Under the pieces are notes generated by a model. That model saw nothing but the letters and a program-made list of their open reading frames with translations. It did not search any database and was not told the DNA's origin. The position numbers were made by a program, and so were the translations under genes. Below, in pieces: positions 25,624 to 33,639 of a stretch of DNA of 64,000 nt (its first letter is position 1; the number at the start of each line of letters is the position of its first letter). The stretch spans positions 186,001 through 250,000 of the forward strand of contig NZ_LNWY01000001.1 in the NCBI RefSeq assembly GCF_001681715.1. The letters are read 5' to 3'. The stretch is from Tritonibacter mobilis. GTDB taxonomy: Bacteria > Pseudomonadota > Alphaproteobacteria > Rhodobacterales > Rhodobacteraceae.

Positions 25624-26220
25624 CCTGATTTGTCCTTTCTTGCCGACGCTCTGAATACGCATGGCGACCACAGTTATTCCGTGTCATATAAGAAGAAATT
25701 TTCCGCAAGCCCAGCAGAGCCCCCGTTGTCCGAACCCGAATTTGAGTCCGCACTGATCGCGCTTTTGCCAAATCTCTACCGTTTTGCATTGCGCCTGTCG
25801 CGCAAGGGCGATCTGGCCGAGGATCTGGTGCAGATCGCAGTGGAGCGGGCACTTGCGACGCGCGAAACCTATGATCCGACCCTGCGGTTGGAGCCGTGGC
25901 TGATCCGTATCCTGCGCAATGCATGGATCGACATGACACGCCGCAGCAAAACCCGCGGGGTGGAGCTGGATGTCTACGACACCCCCGATGCCGCCGTGGT
26001 GGATGGCGCGCGCGTGACCGAACAGGCCTTGATGCTGGATGCCACCGAACGGGCCATGGCCACATTGCCGGAGGATCAGCGCGAAATCCTGCTGCTGGTC
26101 TGCTATCAGGAACTCTCATACGCCGAGACCGCCGAGATCCTCGATATCCCCAAAGGCACCGTCATGAGCCGCCTGTCCCGCGCCCGCAAAGCGCTTTCGG
26201 AAAAACTGGGAATAAACTGA
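25615..26220 (+). CDS. ECF-type RNA polymerase sigma factor
   Basis: Up to 201 residues from the ATG at 25615, but this start overlaps the divergent subtilase start and has no ribosome site. GTG 25681 or TTG 25726 fits the family better, since region 2 (ALIALLPNLYRFALRLSRKG) begins soon after. Region 2 contains DLVQIAVERAL and WLIRILRNAWIDMTRR; region 4 has LPEDQREILLLVCYQELSYA and IPKGTVMSRLSRARKAL. It directs polymerase to a small regulon. The anti-sigma gene follows after 38 bases in the same direction. Confidence 0.88.
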   Translation: MTHPDLSFLADALNTHGDHSYSVSYKKKFSASPAEPPLSEPEFESALIALLPNLYRFALRLSRKGDLAEDLVQIAVERALATRETYDPTLRLEPWLIRILRNAWIDMTRRSKTRGVELDVYDTPDAAVVDGARVTEQALMLDATERAMATLPEDQREILLLVCYQELSYAETAEILDIPKGTVMSRLSRARKALSEKLGIN

Positions 26221-26258
26221 CGTCAGGGCCGTATGCGTCATGACCTTAGGAGAACGAC

Positions 26259-27011
26259 ATGAATCAGGACCACATCCCAGACGAGGTATTGATGGCATAT
26301 GCCGATGGCGAACTGCCCGCTGACGAGGCGGCAGCGCTTGAGGCACGGTTGTCTGAGGATGCAGATCTGGCGGCGCGCGTGCAGGTGTTTTCTGCCAGTG
26401 CCGCCGCCCTGCAGGGCCTGAAACACGCAGACACGTCAGCAGCCATGCCCGCCGGGCTCGAACAGGCGCTGCGGGCGCGTGTCAGCTCTGCTGCGGCGGA
26501 TGCGCCTGCGATGGTTGCGGCGGATCCAGTGCCTGCGGGCAATGTGGTGGCCTTTCCTCAGCGGCGCGTGCCGCTCTGGACCGGGGCGCTGGCAGCAACT
26601 GTTGCGTTGGCCGTCGGCCTTGGCGCGGGGTTGTTGGCGGGCAAGGGCACAGGCCCCAGTGGCAGCGTGGACCCGGTCTTTGCCGCACTCGACAGCCTGC
26701 CCTCGGGCGAGGTGACAACGCTTGCGGATGGCACAGAGCTGCGCATGGTGGCGAGCTTCAACAGCTCTGACGGGGCGCTGTGTCGCGAATATGAACAAAT
26801 CGGCCAGAATGCGACGGGTCAGCTGACGGTCGCCTGTCGCGATCAAGGCGCATGGGTGCCGCAGCTGGTGGTGGCGCTTGGTGGGGCCGAGGGCTACGCG
26901 CCTGCCTCTGCACCAGAGCTGCTGGACCTTTATTACATGCAGTCAGAGGCGGGGTCGGTCCTGTCCCCTGAAGAAGAGCGTGCAGCCCTTGCGGCGCTGA
27001 CGCGCAACTAA
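26259..27011 (+). CDS. Membrane-bound anti-sigma factor
   Basis: 250 residues. An N-terminal anti-sigma domain (DEVLMAYADGELPADEAAALEARL, as in ChrR/FecR-like regulators but without the Zn-binding His/Cys set) is followed by an Ala-rich linker, one membrane segment near residues 106-128, and a periplasmic domain with two Cys (LCREYEQ and VACRDQG), which may form a disulfide. AGGAGAACG precedes the ATG. It should hold the upstream sigma factor until an envelope signal arrives; the divergent subtilase could be target or signal protease (inference). Confidence 0.83.
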   Translation: MNQDHIPDEVLMAYADGELPADEAAALEARLSEDADLAARVQVFSASAAALQGLKHADTSAAMPAGLEQALRARVSSAAADAPAMVAADPVPAGNVVAFPQRRVPLWTGALAATVALAVGLGAGLLAGKGTGPSGSVDPVFAALDSLPSGEVTTLADGTELRMVASFNSSDGALCREYEQIGQNATGQLTVACRDQGAWVPQLVVALGGAEGYAPASAPELLDLYYMQSEAGSVLSPEEERAALAALTRN

Positions 27012-27020
27012 GGCAGGGGA

Positions 27021-28604
27021 TTACCCCCCTGCCCTCACTTCACTCATATCGTTGGTTTTGCGCTCAAACGGCAGAGCTGTGGCAGAGATCACGGTGGCCT
27101 CACGCTTTTGCACATACCGCATGAGGCGCGCGCGGGTCTGATCGTCCAGCATACGCACCTCTGGCCCGATCAGCAGCAGGCCCGGTTTGCGCAGCCTGAC
27201 CCGCGCCCATGAGATCAGCACCCGTTCGCTCAATGACAGCATACGTCCGCCCTCGCTGATGCGCCCATCCAGACCGCCCAGACGATCCAGCAACGGGCTG
27301 AGGTGACAGCGTTCGACCAGCCGCAGCAGGCGTGCATCGCTGGGGCGTTCTTCCAGCCCCAATGTCAGCACCCGGCGCAGAGAGCCTTGCAAGATCACAG
27401 CAGCCCCGTCGATACGCCCAATGCGGCGGCGCAGGCTCCCGGCGGAGAGGTCTTGCAAGGGGCGCTCCCCCAGCATCACCTCGCCAGAAGGCGCCTCGTC
27501 CAGCCGTTGGATCACATCGCAAAGTGACGCAAAATCAATCGGTTCTAGGTCCAGCACCCGCCGCGTCGCTGCCTCCAGCCTGCAGGTGATCTGCTGCCCG
27601 CTGGGCAGGGCTACCTGATGAAGCGCGACCGTGAGCGCGCCTTTGGGAAGGGCGCGGCGGGCGGCGGGCGTGGGGCGTTGCGCGCGGCTGAGCGCGGCGC
27701 TGAGTTTTTGTTGCGCAGCGCGGTGGGCGGCGCGCAGGTTCCACAGGCTGCCAAGGTCGCGCATCGGCTGCAACAAAAGGCCCAGCGCGGCCAGCGCCCC
27801 CGCGATGGTGCCGGGGCTGATGCCGCTGCGAAAGCCTGCAACGATCACCACCGCGGCCGCAGCACCTGCCATCAGATCAGGCACGGCCTTCAGCGCTTCG
27901 GCCCATGTGATGCGGCGCAGGGCGACCTCGATCATCGCCGAGAGCTGCCGGTTCATTTGCCGTGCCTCGCGCCGTCGTCGCCCCAACATATCGAGATGCG
28001 GGGCCAGTGGCATTCGTTCGGCCATATCGGCGGCGATGCTGGCGCGGCGCTGGCGCAGGTCCTGATGCAGCGGCAGGAGTTTCCAGCCCGCCAGCAGGAT
28101 CACCGCGATCCCAAAACTCAGGATCGGCAGCACCACCAGCGCCAGCAGCGGGGCCATCAGCGCCAGCGCAATCAGGGCACAGGGCACCATCACAAGGGCT
28201 GCGATCAGGCGCGGCAGGCCCAGCGCCAGCCAATTGCGAAAGGCGGTCATATCCCCCACAAAGCGCAGCGACATATAGCCGGTGCGCCGGGTGGCCACCG
28301 CGCGGGCTGGCATGCGGGCGGCGTGGTCAAACAAGGCCCGGCGCAGGCTGCGGGCATAGTCCTGACCGAGCCGCTCGCCCGCGCGCCGCGCCAGCACCCG
28401 CACAGTCGCGGTGGCCACACCAGAGAGCACCAGCGCCGCAAGCATCAGCGCAGGCAGCGCCGTTTCCTGATGCATCGCGTCAAACAATGCGCGGGTGGCA
28501 AAAGCAGCCAGCCCCATGGCCCCGCCTTGCAACAGCACCAGAAAGCTGACCAGCGCCAGCCCGCGTTTGCGGGCCGGGGTCAGGAGGGGCGGCACCGGGG
28601 TCAT
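27021..28604 (-). CDS. ABC exporter-like protein with degenerate nucleotide-binding domain
   Basis: 527 residues. Residues 1-300 look like a normal type-I ABC exporter membrane domain, with six hydrophobic segments. The C-terminal 200 residues keep the fold pattern, but every catalytic motif is gone: the Walker A position (about 351-360) reads LDLEPIDFAS, the signature is LSLSE (456-460), and Walker B reads LLLIGPE with Asp and Glu lost. It therefore should not hydrolyse ATP itself. The ATG overlaps the stop of the upstream P-loop gene by four bases. Without frameshifts, it is not a simple pseudogene. Confidence 0.8.
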   Translation of the reverse strand: MTPVPPLLTPARKRGLALVSFLVLLQGGAMGLAAFATRALFDAMHQETALPALMLAALVLSGVATATVRVLARRAGERLGQDYARSLRRALFDHAARMPARAVATRRTGYMSLRFVGDMTAFRNWLALGLPRLIAALVMVPCALIALALMAPLLALVVLPILSFGIAVILLAGWKLLPLHQDLRQRRASIAADMAERMPLAPHLDMLGRRRREARQMNRQLSAMIEVALRRITWAEALKAVPDLMAGAAAAVVIVAGFRSGISPGTIAGALAALGLLLQPMRDLGSLWNLRAAHRAAQQKLSAALSRAQRPTPAARRALPKGALTVALHQVALPSGQQITCRLEAATRRVLDLEPIDFASLCDVIQRLDEAPSGEVMLGERPLQDLSAGSLRRRIGRIDGAAVILQGSLRRVLTLGLEERPSDARLLRLVERCHLSPLLDRLGGLDGRISEGGRMLSLSERVLISWARVRLRKPGLLLIGPEVRMLDDQTRARLMRYVQKREATVISATALPFERKTNDMSEVRAGG

Positions 28605-29653
28605 GCGCTGTGGCGCAGATCGGGCAAGGCGCGCAGGGCAAAGGTGTTGGCCTCTGCGGGATCGGCCAGATCCTCTTTGCGCAGGACGGTGACACCGGTT
28701 GCGGCCTCAGCCTCGGCCACCGCCATGGGCGAGCAGCTGACAATCCCGGTGAGCGCATCGGGGCGCAGCCCGTGACGTGCAAGCTCTGCCACGCCACCCG
28801 CAGCCGCCACCGCATCGCCGCAAGCAAAAAGCAGCCCGGAGATACGCGCCTGAAACGCCGGGTCCGCGATGATCTGTGCGGTCTCGCGCTGGAAAAGCCC
28901 GTCCGCGATCTCCATCACCGCGATGTCGCAGCGGTTTTCGGCGGCATGGTGCAACAGGCGATCCATCCCCTGTTTCACACGGGCAAGCGGTTCGTGAAAG
29001 GTGGTGACCATACCCGCATCGGTGAAATCGGCCACCAGATGCGCGCCGGTATCGGCATATTCATTATAGTCGCCAAAAGCACCGGTGCCGGTCCCTTTGA
29101 GCGCCGCGACACGGTAGCCCGCCCGCCGCAGACCCAGCGCCAATTGCGCGGTGGCCAGTGTTTTGCCGGAGTTCATGGCGGTGCCAAGGACGGCGATCAC
29201 CGGGATGTCCTGCGCGCGCGTGGTGTTTTGCAGGGCGAACCGCTCAAGGTTCACGGGTTGGCCAGCGTCATCCAGCAGCCGCGCCGCCGGGATCAGCCGT
29301 GTTGCGGCCCGCACCCGGCTGTTGCGCGCCACCATACGCCCGATACAGCCGCCACCGGCAAGCAGATCCGCGCCGTTGGCGTCGATCTCGGCGATGCCTT
29401 CGAACTGATCGGGCGCGTAGCGCGCGCCACAGGCCAGCACCACCGCATCCCCGGGATAGATGAACGAGGGCCGCCCGGAGGTCAGTTGCACGCGCTTGTG
29501 TTGGCCAAGCTCCGCCACATGGGCGAGGATCAGATCGCCGGGGCGAGCCTGATCAAAGGCGGTATCGCCAGCGGCCACCACCGCGCGGTCGACGCGGCGG
29601 GTCGAAAAGGTCCATTTGGCATCGGTCAGTTGCGAAAGGTCAAAACGGGTCAT
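28601..29653 (-). CDS. DgcN/DUF1611-like P-loop NTPase
   Basis: 350 residues. An N-terminal domain of about 140 residues has no match I recognise. A clear P-loop, GTAMNSGKT (157-165), is followed by ALKGTGTGAFGD, TGAHLVADFTDAGM and VMEIADGLFQRET. The order P-loop, TGxTG-like loop and Asp-rich strand is like DgcN at 18.7 kb and the BioD/MobB class. It is coupled to the degenerate ABC gene (4-base overlap) and lies 35 bases after the alpha/beta hydrolase. Reaction unknown; acyl transfer or ligation to a carboxylate or amine would fit the fold (inference). Confidence 0.7.
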   Translation of the reverse strand: MTRFDLSQLTDAKWTFSTRRVDRAVVAAGDTAFDQARPGDLILAHVAELGQHKRVQLTSGRPSFIYPGDAVVLACGARYAPDQFEGIAEIDANGADLLAGGGCIGRMVARNSRVRAATRLIPAARLLDDAGQPVNLERFALQNTTRAQDIPVIAVLGTAMNSGKTLATAQLALGLRRAGYRVAALKGTGTGAFGDYNEYADTGAHLVADFTDAGMVTTFHEPLARVKQGMDRLLHHAAENRCDIAVMEIADGLFQRETAQIIADPAFQARISGLLFACGDAVAAAGGVAELARHGLRPDALTGIVSCSPMAVAEAEAATGVTVLRKEDLADPAEANTFALRALPDLRHSA

Positions 29654-29688
29654 GTGAGGTCTCCGAGGAAATCAGATTGTGGGAAAGG

Positions 29689-30540
29689 TCAGACGGCTTG
29701 GGAAAAGGGGAACAGATCCGGCCCCGCCACATGCCGGGCAAGCCCTGCGACGCGGATCGCCTGCGCCACATCATGCTGCACGCCGGGAAGCGCTGTCAGG
29801 GTGACATCGGCGCTGACGCCAGCTTGGGATGCAGCGGTGCGCAGTGCCTCGGCATAGGTGGCGGCGCGGGCCACACGGGTTGTGCCCTGCACCACATCAA
29901 GGTCGGAGGTCTGGCGCAGGCTTTCATCGCGGTCGGTGTCACTGTCGCCGACGAGGATCTCGGTCGGGATCGACAGGAACCGCGCAAGCCCCGCCCGGTG
30001 ACGGCGCACCCAGAGCGCCAGTTGGCGATCATTTTTATCATCCAGACCATAGGGATAGGCCATGCGGTCATCGGGCAGACAGTACCACCCCGCCGCAACA
30101 AGGCTGAGCCGCGCGACGCGGTTGGGGTAGAGCATGGCAAAACGATGCGCGAGTTGAGCACCGCCGGAGTGGCCAAAGATCTGTGCCGGACGCGCAAAGG
30201 CTGCATCCTGAGTGGCGAGGAAGTCCATCAGCCCCGCCAAGGCCACATCCGGGCGGGCGGCGCGGCAGGGGCGCTGGAAATGCGGCCAGCGGTTTGGCGT
30301 GAAATGCGGCACCACAATCCTGCGGCCTGTACGCGCGGCCTCGGGGGCAAAGAGCCGGGCCAGTTCCTTGGCGTTGCGGGAAATACCATGCAGCACCACC
30401 AGCGGCGCGCGGCCCGCATCATGGGTGGGGTGCAGCACAAAGGCGCGCAGACGTCCGGCTGGTGTGGGCGCGACCACCCGGTCGATGGAGGCGCTGATGC
30501 GGGTGCAATCCTTTAGTACGGTCGTGGAGAGATGTTTCAT
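29689..30540 (-). CDS. Alpha/beta hydrolase
   Basis: 283 residues. The oxyanion segment VVLHGISRN near residue 50 and nucleophile elbow GHSGG (Ser125) are clear; Asp of GDSDTD near 205 and His of LPGVQHDV near 255 complete the likely triad. No signal peptide is evident, so it acts in the cytoplasm. It is the first gene of a three-gene set with the P-loop protein and the degenerate ABC protein. The substrate is unknown; esters or lactones are typical. Confidence 0.82.
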   Translation of the reverse strand: MKHLSTTVLKDCTRISASIDRVVAPTPAGRLRAFVLHPTHDAGRAPLVVLHGISRNAKELARLFAPEAARTGRRIVVPHFTPNRWPHFQRPCRAARPDVALAGLMDFLATQDAAFARPAQIFGHSGGAQLAHRFAMLYPNRVARLSLVAAGWYCLPDDRMAYPYGLDDKNDRQLALWVRRHRAGLARFLSIPTEILVGDSDTDRDESLRQTSDLDVVQGTTRVARAATYAEALRTAASQAGVSADVTLTALPGVQHDVAQAIRVAGLARHVAGPDLFPFSQAV

Positions 30541-30648
30541 TGTCCAGGTCCTCGATGCTGTTGCTGTATCGAAGACGCATGGCGCTTGGGTTTATTCCCG
30601 AGGACGCGATTTTTTAGCGCATTTCTCTGCGTGGATGGCGGAGTTGCT

Positions 30649-30670
30649 TGATATTGTTACTTAATATCAG
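30649..30670. promoter_or_regulatory. Palindrome upstream of the alpha/beta hydrolase set
   Basis: GATATT (30650-30655) and AATATC (30663-30668) form a perfect inverted repeat with a 7-base spacer, extended by near-matching flanks. It lies in the AT-rich 169-base gap behind the CRTAC1 gene, about 110 bases before the hydrolase start. Confidence 0.4.
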
Positions 30671-30709
30671 ATAACTAACAGAGCGTCGCGCAGCGAAATA
30701 TTTTTCGCC

Positions 30710-32257
30710 TCAGGGCGATGGATGTTGTCCGGGAGTGAGCGTGAGGCGCTGATCGGGCGTGATCCCGGACCAGTCATCGACCTGCCCGCCGGGCCAGATC
30801 ACCCGCAGATCGACCGTCTCAGCGGTGCCGAGACCAAAGTGCAGATCGCCAAGGTCGCCGCCTGCGTGACCTCCGCCAATTGTGACTTCGCGGACCTGCG
30901 TGCGATCCCCTGCGGTCACTTCGACAAAAGCGCCGATTGCATCCCTGTTTGCCCCCTCTCCCCGCAGTCGCAGCAACAGCCAGTTGCCACCGGTCATGCC
31001 TGCGTTCTGCCAGACCTCTAGCGGCGCGCGGCGGTTGACCACCGCCATATCGAGGAATCCGTCGCGATTGAGATCAACCAAGGCGCCACCGCGCCCGCGC
31101 GCGAGGCTGGCGATCCCGGCTTCTGCGCCGACCTCCACAAAGCGGCCATCGCCTTGTTGCAGCATCAGGTTATTGGGGTCTTTTTGCGCGGCATCGGGCA
31201 TCTGCTCCACATTGCCCTTGGTCACAAAGATATCGTCGCGCCCGTCGTTGTTCACATCTCCAAAGGCGGCATGCCATCCGGTCGAGGGCCGCCCATCACC
31301 GCCCGCATAGGGCCGATGCGCGGTGGTGCCGTAACTATAAGTGACGTCCTCCCAGACCGGGCCGGGGACCGCCGGATTGCGGAGTTGGAATTTCTGATCC
31401 CCCATCGAGGTCAGGTAGACATCCGCCAGCCCGTCGCCGTTGATATCACGCGAGGCGATGCCCATGCCCCAGAGCGCATAGGGTTTCCAGCCTTCGGCCT
31501 CGGTATAAAGGCGCGGGGTGTCCTCCATCGCCCACATCTGTTCCTGCCCGCCGCGCACATAATAGTGACGGTCGTTCGACAGCCGCAGATCGGCGCGGCC
31601 CCTGCGGTTCCAGTCGCTGAACAGCACCGAAAGCGCGCAATAACCGGGCGAGAGCGCCGCGGGCGCACCGTAGCGCGCATCCGTGGGCCGATACAGCAGC
31701 GTGTCGTCACAGGTGCCAAACGGCCCCTGAGGGTCGGCACGGTCCACATAGGTGCCAAAGGCCAGCGTCGGTAAGGTATTGCCAGCTTCCCAAGTGGCGG
31801 AAAAGCCGGTGCTCCAGTGATCGCCGCTTTGAAAGCCGAGATCTGTGAAGGGTGCAAATTGACACGCCCCCTCCCCTTGCAACAGCAAATCTGGCCCCGC
31901 GCGCATCACCGCCAGATCGAGGGTACCGTCGCCGTCGATATCAAGCGGATAGGCCCCCGTAACGGCGGTCACTGCCAACACCTCGGGCGTGTCCGGCACA
32001 AAGGACAGGGTGCCATCTGCGCCGGTGGTGTTCAGGAACAATTGCGCCGGGTTTTCGCCACCTGCAGCAAAGAGTTCCGGCAGCGCGTCACCGTTGCAGT
32101 CAAAGACCGCAAGCCCGCCGCCCACGTAATGCTCCCAGCCACCGCCGTAGATATGTTCTGCCATCGGCACCGGGGTAAACTGCGGCACCACCGGGTCGGC
32201 CTGCGCGGCGGTTGCGACCAAGATCAGCGCGAGCGCATCAGGCCGCCGCATTGGCAA
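30710..32257 (-). CDS. Secreted CRTAC1-type FG-GAP/ASPIC-UnbV protein
   Basis: 515 residues. A signal peptide (MRRPDALALILVATAAQA) exports it. The body is an FG-GAP/VCBS beta-propeller with Ca-binding loops such as DIDGDGTLD, DINGDGLAD, DVNNDGRDD and DLNRDGFLD. The C-terminus is an ASPIC/UnbV domain (GNWLLLRLRGEGANRDAIGA to IWPGGQVDDW). Such proteins are extracellular or periplasmic and bind ligands through the propeller. The start overlaps the ROK gene end by up to 20 bases, so it may be transcribed with the repressor. Start could be either of the two Met codons (32257 or 32251). Confidence 0.85.
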   Translation of the reverse strand: MPMRRPDALALILVATAAQADPVVPQFTPVPMAEHIYGGGWEHYVGGGLAVFDCNGDALPELFAAGGENPAQLFLNTTGADGTLSFVPDTPEVLAVTAVTGAYPLDIDGDGTLDLAVMRAGPDLLLQGEGACQFAPFTDLGFQSGDHWSTGFSATWEAGNTLPTLAFGTYVDRADPQGPFGTCDDTLLYRPTDARYGAPAALSPGYCALSVLFSDWNRRGRADLRLSNDRHYYVRGGQEQMWAMEDTPRLYTEAEGWKPYALWGMGIASRDINGDGLADVYLTSMGDQKFQLRNPAVPGPVWEDVTYSYGTTAHRPYAGGDGRPSTGWHAAFGDVNNDGRDDIFVTKGNVEQMPDAAQKDPNNLMLQQGDGRFVEVGAEAGIASLARGRGGALVDLNRDGFLDMAVVNRRAPLEVWQNAGMTGGNWLLLRLRGEGANRDAIGAFVEVTAGDRTQVREVTIGGGHAGGDLGDLHFGLGTAETVDLRVIWPGGQVDDWSGITPDQRLTLTPGQHPSP

Positions 32258-33452
32258 GCTCCCGAACGGTGCGGGCCGTGACCTCTTCGAGCGCGTAGGC
32301 CGCCGCGCCCTTGGCCCACATCAGATCGCCCCAATCATGCACGATCACCTCGGGGAGTGGCGCATCCACCTGCACCACCCATTGGCGCATCTCCTCAATC
32401 AGCTTGTCGGAATAGAGATAGTCAAACGACAGCCGTGCACCTGCGAGGATGATCTTGCTGGGGTCAAAGATGTTCACCACATTGGCCAGCCCCATGGCAA
32501 ACATGCGCCGGGCCCGGTCGAGGATGGACTTCGCCATCGCATCGCCATTCTCTGCCGATTGAAACAGTGAGGCGATGGTCCTGTGGCGGTCGCTGCCGCT
32601 GGAGATATTGGCCTCGCGCAGCAGCGCATAGTCACCCACGTAAGCCTCCAGACAGCCGCGCTGCCCGCATTGGCACAGCGCCCCTTCGAGGTGGACCTTG
32701 GTATGGCCAAATTCCGCGCCGCACCCACGGGTGCCGCGATAGATCTGACGGTCGATCACGATGCCCATCCCGACGCCGTGTTCGATGGTGATGACAATGA
32801 AATTGTCACAGGTGCGCCCCTCGCCAAACAGATGCTCGGCCTTGGCCACGAGGTTGGCATCATTGTCGAGGAACACCGGACAGGGCAACTCGGCGGTGAT
32901 GGCGGCAGAGAACGCCACGTTGCGCTCTTCGAGCGAAGACGACCAATAGATAAAGCCGCGCTCGGCGTCGATCATCCCGGCCATGCCGATGCCAACCCCG
33001 GAGAGATCCTCAATGCTGAAGCCGCCCTGTGTGCAGGTGAGTTCCAGCGCGCGGCGGATCTGGGCACATAATTCGGGCACCGGCATTGTGCCCTGCACCA
33101 GAGGCATCTCGTGGCTGGCCAGTTCCTGACCGACAAAATCGGTGATCACGGTCGAAATGACGTGGTGCGAGACCTTGAGACCGGCAATCCGATGTGCGCC
33201 GCCCCGGATGCGCAGCGCCACGCGCGGGCGGCCGCGGCGGGCACCGGGGGCCACCTCGGGGGCGATTTCCTCGATCAGGCCAGCGGCCAGCAACTCGGCA
33301 GTGATCGCCGTCACCGTGGCGGGGCTGACGCCCGTGGCCTTGGCGATGTCGATGCGGGCGATGCTTTCGGCCGCACGGATCACATCCAATATCTGCTGAC
33401 GTCCGCTCTCGCGCTGATCGCCGCCCGGCGACAGCCTTCCTGATCGTGCCAA
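32238..33452 (-). CDS. xylR: ROK-family repressor, XylR type
   Basis: 404 residues. The N-terminal winged helix (IDIAKATGVSPATVTAITAE) and ROK domain are complete. The zinc motif GALCQCGQRGCLEAYVGD is near residue 258, and the ROK signature ending GAEFGHTKV just before it. In this family the domain binds a sugar or sugar phosphate and releases DNA. It is divergent from xylFHG and almost certainly represses it in the absence of xylose. The 3' end overlaps the CRTAC1 gene. Confidence 0.88.
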   Translation of the reverse strand: MARSGRLSPGGDQRESGRQQILDVIRAAESIARIDIAKATGVSPATVTAITAELLAAGLIEEIAPEVAPGARRGRPRVALRIRGGAHRIAGLKVSHHVISTVITDFVGQELASHEMPLVQGTMPVPELCAQIRRALELTCTQGGFSIEDLSGVGIGMAGMIDAERGFIYWSSSLEERNVAFSAAITAELPCPVFLDNDANLVAKAEHLFGEGRTCDNFIVITIEHGVGMGIVIDRQIYRGTRGCGAEFGHTKVHLEGALCQCGQRGCLEAYVGDYALLREANISSGSDRHRTIASLFQSAENGDAMAKSILDRARRMFAMGLANVVNIFDPSKIILAGARLSFDYLYSDKLIEEMRQWVVQVDAPLPEVIVHDWGDLMWAKGAAAYALEEVTARTVRELANAAA

Positions 33453-33554
33453 ATCAATGCTCCTCCACTACCATCCCCGGCCAAAGGCGCTCCGTTATGA
33501 CACCATGGGCAGGTCCCGGCAATCTCTCCCTGTGACGCAGGATACATGATTTAA

Positions 33555-33567
33555 TTTGAAACTCAAA
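33555..33567. promoter_or_regulatory. Candidate ROK/XylR operator
   Basis: TTTGA-AAC-TCAAA is a perfect palindrome within the AT-rich part of the xylR/xylF gap, about 75 bases before xylF. It sits where an operator overlapping the promoter would be expected. Confidence 0.45.
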
Positions 33568-33639
33568 AAAAATATTGCTACAGATGATTCACAGTGCAGG
33601 CCAGCATCCGAACCGGTCCGCACACCAAGGGAGGAAAAC

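Noticed and set aside
27021-28604. Reading the degenerate ABC gene as a plain pseudogene
   Set aside because: The frame is intact over 527 codons, coupled to its neighbour, and the membrane domain is well formed.
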